Assembly (NCBI GenBank): GCA_022848865.1
Contig: JAJISE010000011.1
Span: 1 to 44,925 of the forward strand
Reading direction: 5' to 3'
DNA from: Candidatus Thermoplasmatota archaeon
GTDB taxonomy: Archaea > Thermoplasmatota > Thermoplasmata > RBG-16-68-12 > JAGMCJ01
Length of the DNA stretch: 44,925 nt
How positions within the stretch are numbered: the stretch's first letter is position 1; every line of letters starts with the position of its first letter. Below the pieces are notes generated by a model that did not search any database, was not told the DNA's origin, and was given only the letters and a program-made list of their open reading frames with translations. A program made the position numbers and the translations under genes. This document shows, piece after piece, positions 42,071 to 44,925 of this stretch.

Positions 42071-42159
42071 GCCGCCGTAGCTTAGTCTGGTGGAGCTCCC
42101 GGCTGTTAATAGCTGCAGCAGAAACCGGAGGGTCACCGGTTCAAATCCGGTCGGCGGCG
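42071..42159 (+). tRNA. tRNA-Asn (anticodon GUU) with a 15-base intron
   Basis: Acceptor GCCGCCG/CGGCGGC, D stem GCTT/GAGC, anticodon loop CTGTTA-A (GTT at 42105-42107), T stem ACCGG/CCGGT with TTCAAAT, discriminator G. The intron is 42109-42123, between positions 37 and 38, the canonical archaeal site. The mature tRNA has 74 bases. The base pair 27-43 of the anticodon stem is C/A unless a bulge is allowed, so the exact pairing needs a fold. TATA-like GCTATTTTAG at 42036-42045. Confidence 0.9.
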
Positions 42160-42163
42160 CTTC

Positions 42164-44925
42164 TCATATCGTTATCAGGAACGTTGTCGTGACCGCTCCG
42201 CCGTCATCGTCACGCAGGCTGACCGTGATGATATAGGTCCCGTGACCACCGAAGGCATGGGTGGCGACGCAGTGCGCCGTGAACGGATACGTCCCGAACC
42301 AGAAGCTCGGGTACGTGTCAGGTGCCGCCCCGTCGTTGTAGTACGGAACGGTGCTGACGGAGCCATCTCCCCAGTCCCATTCGAACACGAGGTCATCACT
42401 GCCCGGGTCCGTGCCATCCGCCAGGAACGTGACGTTGTGCCCGAGGAACAGGTCCGAGACGTTCCGGACATCCCAGAACCATGTGTCCTCGTGCCTCACG
42501 TTGAACGTGTGGTGTATCCTTGACTCCGAGCCGTCCCCGAACTCCGCGATCAACCAGGCGGGAGTCGCTCCCCAGATCTGCCCGTTGACCGGATCGTCGG
42601 TGGGAGTGTAGTAGACCTCGGCCCTATACGCTCTGGACAGGTTGACGGAGAAGTTCTCGAACCACGCCATCTGCTCGTTCGGGCTTCCTGGATACCTCAC
42701 GAGAGTGGCGGTCCATATCTCCGCGTCGTCCTCGAAGAGGTGAATCGTGACATCGTGCCACTTCTCTCCCGCTATTCTCAGACCGAAGGATGCGTTGAAG
42801 AAGTACACGGGCTCCGTGGTCATCTGCGGGGCGACATTCTCGATCGTGACATCGACGGCGGTCGTTCCGAGCCCACCATCATCGTCGAGTACGTAGAGGT
42901 ATACGGGCCCGTCGTAATCGTCGTTGAACGTCCACTGGACGGTCGGGAGCTGTCCCGCGACCTGTGTTTGCCCCTCAACGTCTCTATCATTCGCGGGATC
43001 GCCGTCGCCGTCCGAGTCGTGGTCTGGCCTGAAGTCCCACCACCATTCCCAGGTGTCCAGCCAGCCAGGGTCTGCGAAGCTGCCGTCAAACGAGAGTGTC
43101 GTGGGCTCGAATCCAGTACCGCTGACACAGGCCGAGACACTCGGTGCGACGTTCAGAATCATGACACTCACTTGGTCGGAATCCGAGTCGAGGAAATCAT
43201 CCTCGACCATCAATACGACGGAATAGACGCCGTTGTCCCCGTAGGCGTGCTGGACGGCGTCCATCTCATGGTGTGAGGATCCGATCCCCGGAGCGAAGCT
43301 CCCAGATGTCGACGAGGCGTCGCCGAAGTCCCAAGTTGCGGTATGGCTATCGAGCCAGCTCGGGTCATCGAAGTAGCCGTCCAAGTTCACGAAGCTGCCC
43401 TCGTTCGCGGGATTGGGGGCGACGACGCTGATCACCACCTCGGGCGGCAGGTTGGAGATGCTCGCTTGAGCGGAGACGGCAGTCTCGCCGCCGTCATCGT
43501 CCGTCAATGTAACGATGACACCGTAGGCTCCAGCGTGACCATACGAGTGCGTCTGTGCCAAGTCGAGGCTCACCGGGTTCACTTCAGGACTCGGATATGG
43601 GTCCGGTGCCAAACCGTCGTTGTAGTGCGTCTCCGCATCGCTCGTCCCGTCTCCCCACGACCACAGGACGGTGATGTCATCGCTTCCTGGATCGGACACG
43701 GATATCTCGAACAGTATCTCGGAGCCTTCGTCGCCCGAGAAGAGCGTACCCATCTGTCCATCCGGCAGTACGTTCAGCACGGCTGTCTGAACGGTGTCAC
43801 TGTCATGGAGTCCCTGCGCATCGGTCACCGTCAGCGTGGCGTTGTAGATGCCGTTGTCGCCGTACGTGTGGTTGACGATCACGCCTGTCGCGTCGGCATC
43901 GTTCGTGTAATCACCATCTCCGTCCGAGTCGACTCCATCATCAAGGTCCCATTCATACTGGAGGTCAGGTCCTCCGGGCCTGCTCGTCCAGTTGAGCGTG
44001 TTCACGAAGAGTCTGGATTCTTCCTCAGACGGGAGCGTGAAACCCGTGCCGTCGCACCCCATGACAACGTGTCCGATCTCGCTCACGGAGACCCTGCCCT
44101 CGCCGTATTCGTGAACAGTCAGGTAGAAGTTGTTGTTCGCGGGCGGAGAGCCGGCAAAGATCGCCACCGCCATGGCAGTCGTGACCTCACCACCCACGGT
44201 GTGCGTGTCCTGCACGGGGATTATCTGTCCGGGCACTGCCACTTCGAAGGGAGCGTGCATCACTTCGTGGTCCATGGGAAAGAGGACCGTGTTCCCGCTG
44301 CTCCAAGCGGCACCGACATCGTCAACTCCCGCAGGGACCTCAGCAAGGGGACCGTAGTCGAACTTGTACTCCAGGGCGTCGTGCGTCCAGACGATCCCAC
44401 CGCCGCCTTCGACGAACATCTTGAGCTCGGCTATCCGCTCCACGCCCTCGTCGGGTTGCTCATAGCAGTCGTTTATTCCGAAGACAATCGCGTCGTAGTC
44501 GCTCAAGTCTACCGGCGTACCGGTGTTGAACTCGTGCAGGCTGACTTGCGTGATATCGAAGAGGTCCCCTGGATCGACGCTGTCCACGATCTTCTGGACC
44601 TCGTCTTGCATGAAGATCGAAACGTGAAGGACCTCGGACACCTCGTTCTCTTCAGCGTCTGGGTCGAACGAGCCCGAGCCATCGAGAGTGACTGTATCTC
44701 CCTCGTCCACGGCCTGGTCCTCTCCGGCGTCCGCGACCGGGGGCTGCGGTCCGATGAACGTGTACGGAAGGAAGGCGCCGAAGGTCTGCGGTTCGTCATA
44801 GTCCCCGTTTATGACCGTTATGGGCTGGTCGGAGGTCATATGGAGGATCTCTCCGCTCCAGACATCGCTCCCCCACCAGTACCCGAATCCATCGGTGCCC
44901 TTCGTCCAAGGCGTTCCGGCGGGCC
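42164..44925 (-). CDS. PKD-repeat surface protein with inserted alpha/beta domain (N-terminus outside window)
   Basis: The minus-strand frame runs from the window edge to a stop at 42164, giving 919 residues. The ATG at 44839 is internal, because the upstream codons stay in frame (FGYWWGSDVWSGEILHM). A PKD-like domain opens with PPVADAGEDQAVDEGD but is interrupted after SGSFDPD by about 225 residues (bases about 43970-44650) with an alpha/beta pattern (YDAIVFGINDCYEQPD, LKMFVEGGGGIVWTHD). It then resumes with LQYEWDLDDGVDSDGDG. Four or five further PKD/Ig-like domains follow (WSWGDGTSD, WDFGDAS, WEWWWDF, WDWGDGSV). It is probably a secreted surface or adhesion protein. No C-terminal anchor is visible. 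Confidence 0.85.
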   Translation of the reverse strand, partial: PAGTPWTKGTDGFGYWWGSDVWSGEILHMTSDQPITVINGDYDEPQTFGAFLPYTFIGPQPPVADAGEDQAVDEGDTVTLDGSGSFDPDAEENEVSEVLHVSIFMQDEVQKIVDSVDPGDLFDITQVSLHEFNTGTPVDLSDYDAIVFGINDCYEQPDEGVERIAELKMFVEGGGGIVWTHDALEYKFDYGPLAEVPAGVDDVGAAWSSGNTVLFPMDHEVMHAPFEVAVPGQIIPVQDTHTVGGEVTTAMAVAIFAGSPPANNNFYLTVHEYGEGRVSVSEIGHVVMGCDGTGFTLPSEEESRLFVNTLNWTSRPGGPDLQYEWDLDDGVDSDGDGDYTNDADATGVIVNHTYGDNGIYNATLTVTDAQGLHDSDTVQTAVLNVLPDGQMGTLFSGDEGSEILFEISVSDPGSDDITVLWSWGDGTSDAETHYNDGLAPDPYPSPEVNPVSLDLAQTHSYGHAGAYGVIVTLTDDDGGETAVSAQASISNLPPEVVISVVAPNPANEGSFVNLDGYFDDPSWLDSHTATWDFGDASSTSGSFAPGIGSSHHEMDAVQHAYGDNGVYSVVLMVEDDFLDSDSDQVSVMILNVAPSVSACVSGTGFEPTTLSFDGSFADPGWLDTWEWWWDFRPDHDSDGDGDPANDRDVEGQTQVAGQLPTVQWTFNDDYDGPVYLYVLDDDGGLGTTAVDVTIENVAPQMTTEPVYFFNASFGLRIAGEKWHDVTIHLFEDDAEIWTATLVRYPGSPNEQMAWFENFSVNLSRAYRAEVYYTPTDDPVNGQIWGATPAWLIAEFGDGSESRIHHTFNVRHEDTWFWDVRNVSDLFLGHNVTFLADGTDPGSDDLVFEWDWGDGSVSTVPYYNDGAAPDTYPSFWFGTYPFTAHCVATHAFGGHGTYIITVSLRDDDGGAVTTTFLITI

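Overview
The window is archaeal chromosomal DNA. The evidence is a TFB gene, a group II chaperonin (thermosome), a proteasome beta subunit, the KH/beta-CASP termination nuclease FttA/aCPSF1, archaeosine synthase ArcS, the archaeal Trm56 methyltransferase, an intron-bearing tRNA-Asn, and many genes with an A/T-rich TATA element 25-35 bases before the start codon (leaderless style). High G+C, a B12-dependent acyl-CoA mutase set and several long secreted Ig/PKD-type proteins suggest a heterotrophic member of the Thermoplasmatota or a related euryarchaeal lineage. That placement is inference; no rRNA gene is present to settle it.

Layout. 1-2030: end of a collagen-like secreted protein, about 800 bases of poorly coding DNA, and a two-gene cassette of unknown function. 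2223-5820: AP-endonuclease-like TIM barrel, adenosine-specific kinase, TFB, FKBP-type isomerase and tRNA-Arg. 5830-12034: MeaB-type GTPase, B12-binding subunit and large subunit of an acyl-CoA mutase in one minus-strand operon, a DnaQ-like exonuclease, a helical protein and a short-chain acyl-CoA dehydrogenase. The mutase carries Phe89 and Gln207 where methylmalonyl-CoA mutase has Tyr and Arg, so an isobutyryl-CoA/butyryl-CoA mutase role is more likely than the default label. The dehydrogenase would then oxidise the product.

12066-20707: a 1393-residue TPR protein, a small basic/acidic protein, tRNA-Gly, a very small minus-strand transcription unit ending in a hairpin, a small membrane protein, ArcS, thioredoxin, and an arsenite methyltransferase preceded by an AbrB-like regulator with three Cys-Cys pairs and a triple inverted-repeat operator candidate. 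20873-30472: thermosome, an OB-fold protein, a 1578-residue secreted protein with six Ig-like repeats, then FttA downstream of the proteasome beta gene.

30678-37968: small secreted peptide, small winged-helix protein, FN3 membrane protein, PRC-barrel and ParB/SerK-like proteins, membrane proteins, an operon of an ArsR-like regulator, a membrane protein and a Trm56-HD fusion, a coiled-coil protein and a small OB-fold protein. 37965-44925: ABC-2 transporter operon, isoaspartyl peptidase/asparaginase, winged-helix regulator, tRNA-Asn with a 15-base intron, and the C-terminal part of a PKD-repeat surface protein in which an alpha/beta domain is inserted inside a PKD fold.

The genome is compact: three convergent pairs overlap by their stop codons and a fourth abuts. 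No CRISPR array, intact insertion sequence, integrase or prophage was seen.
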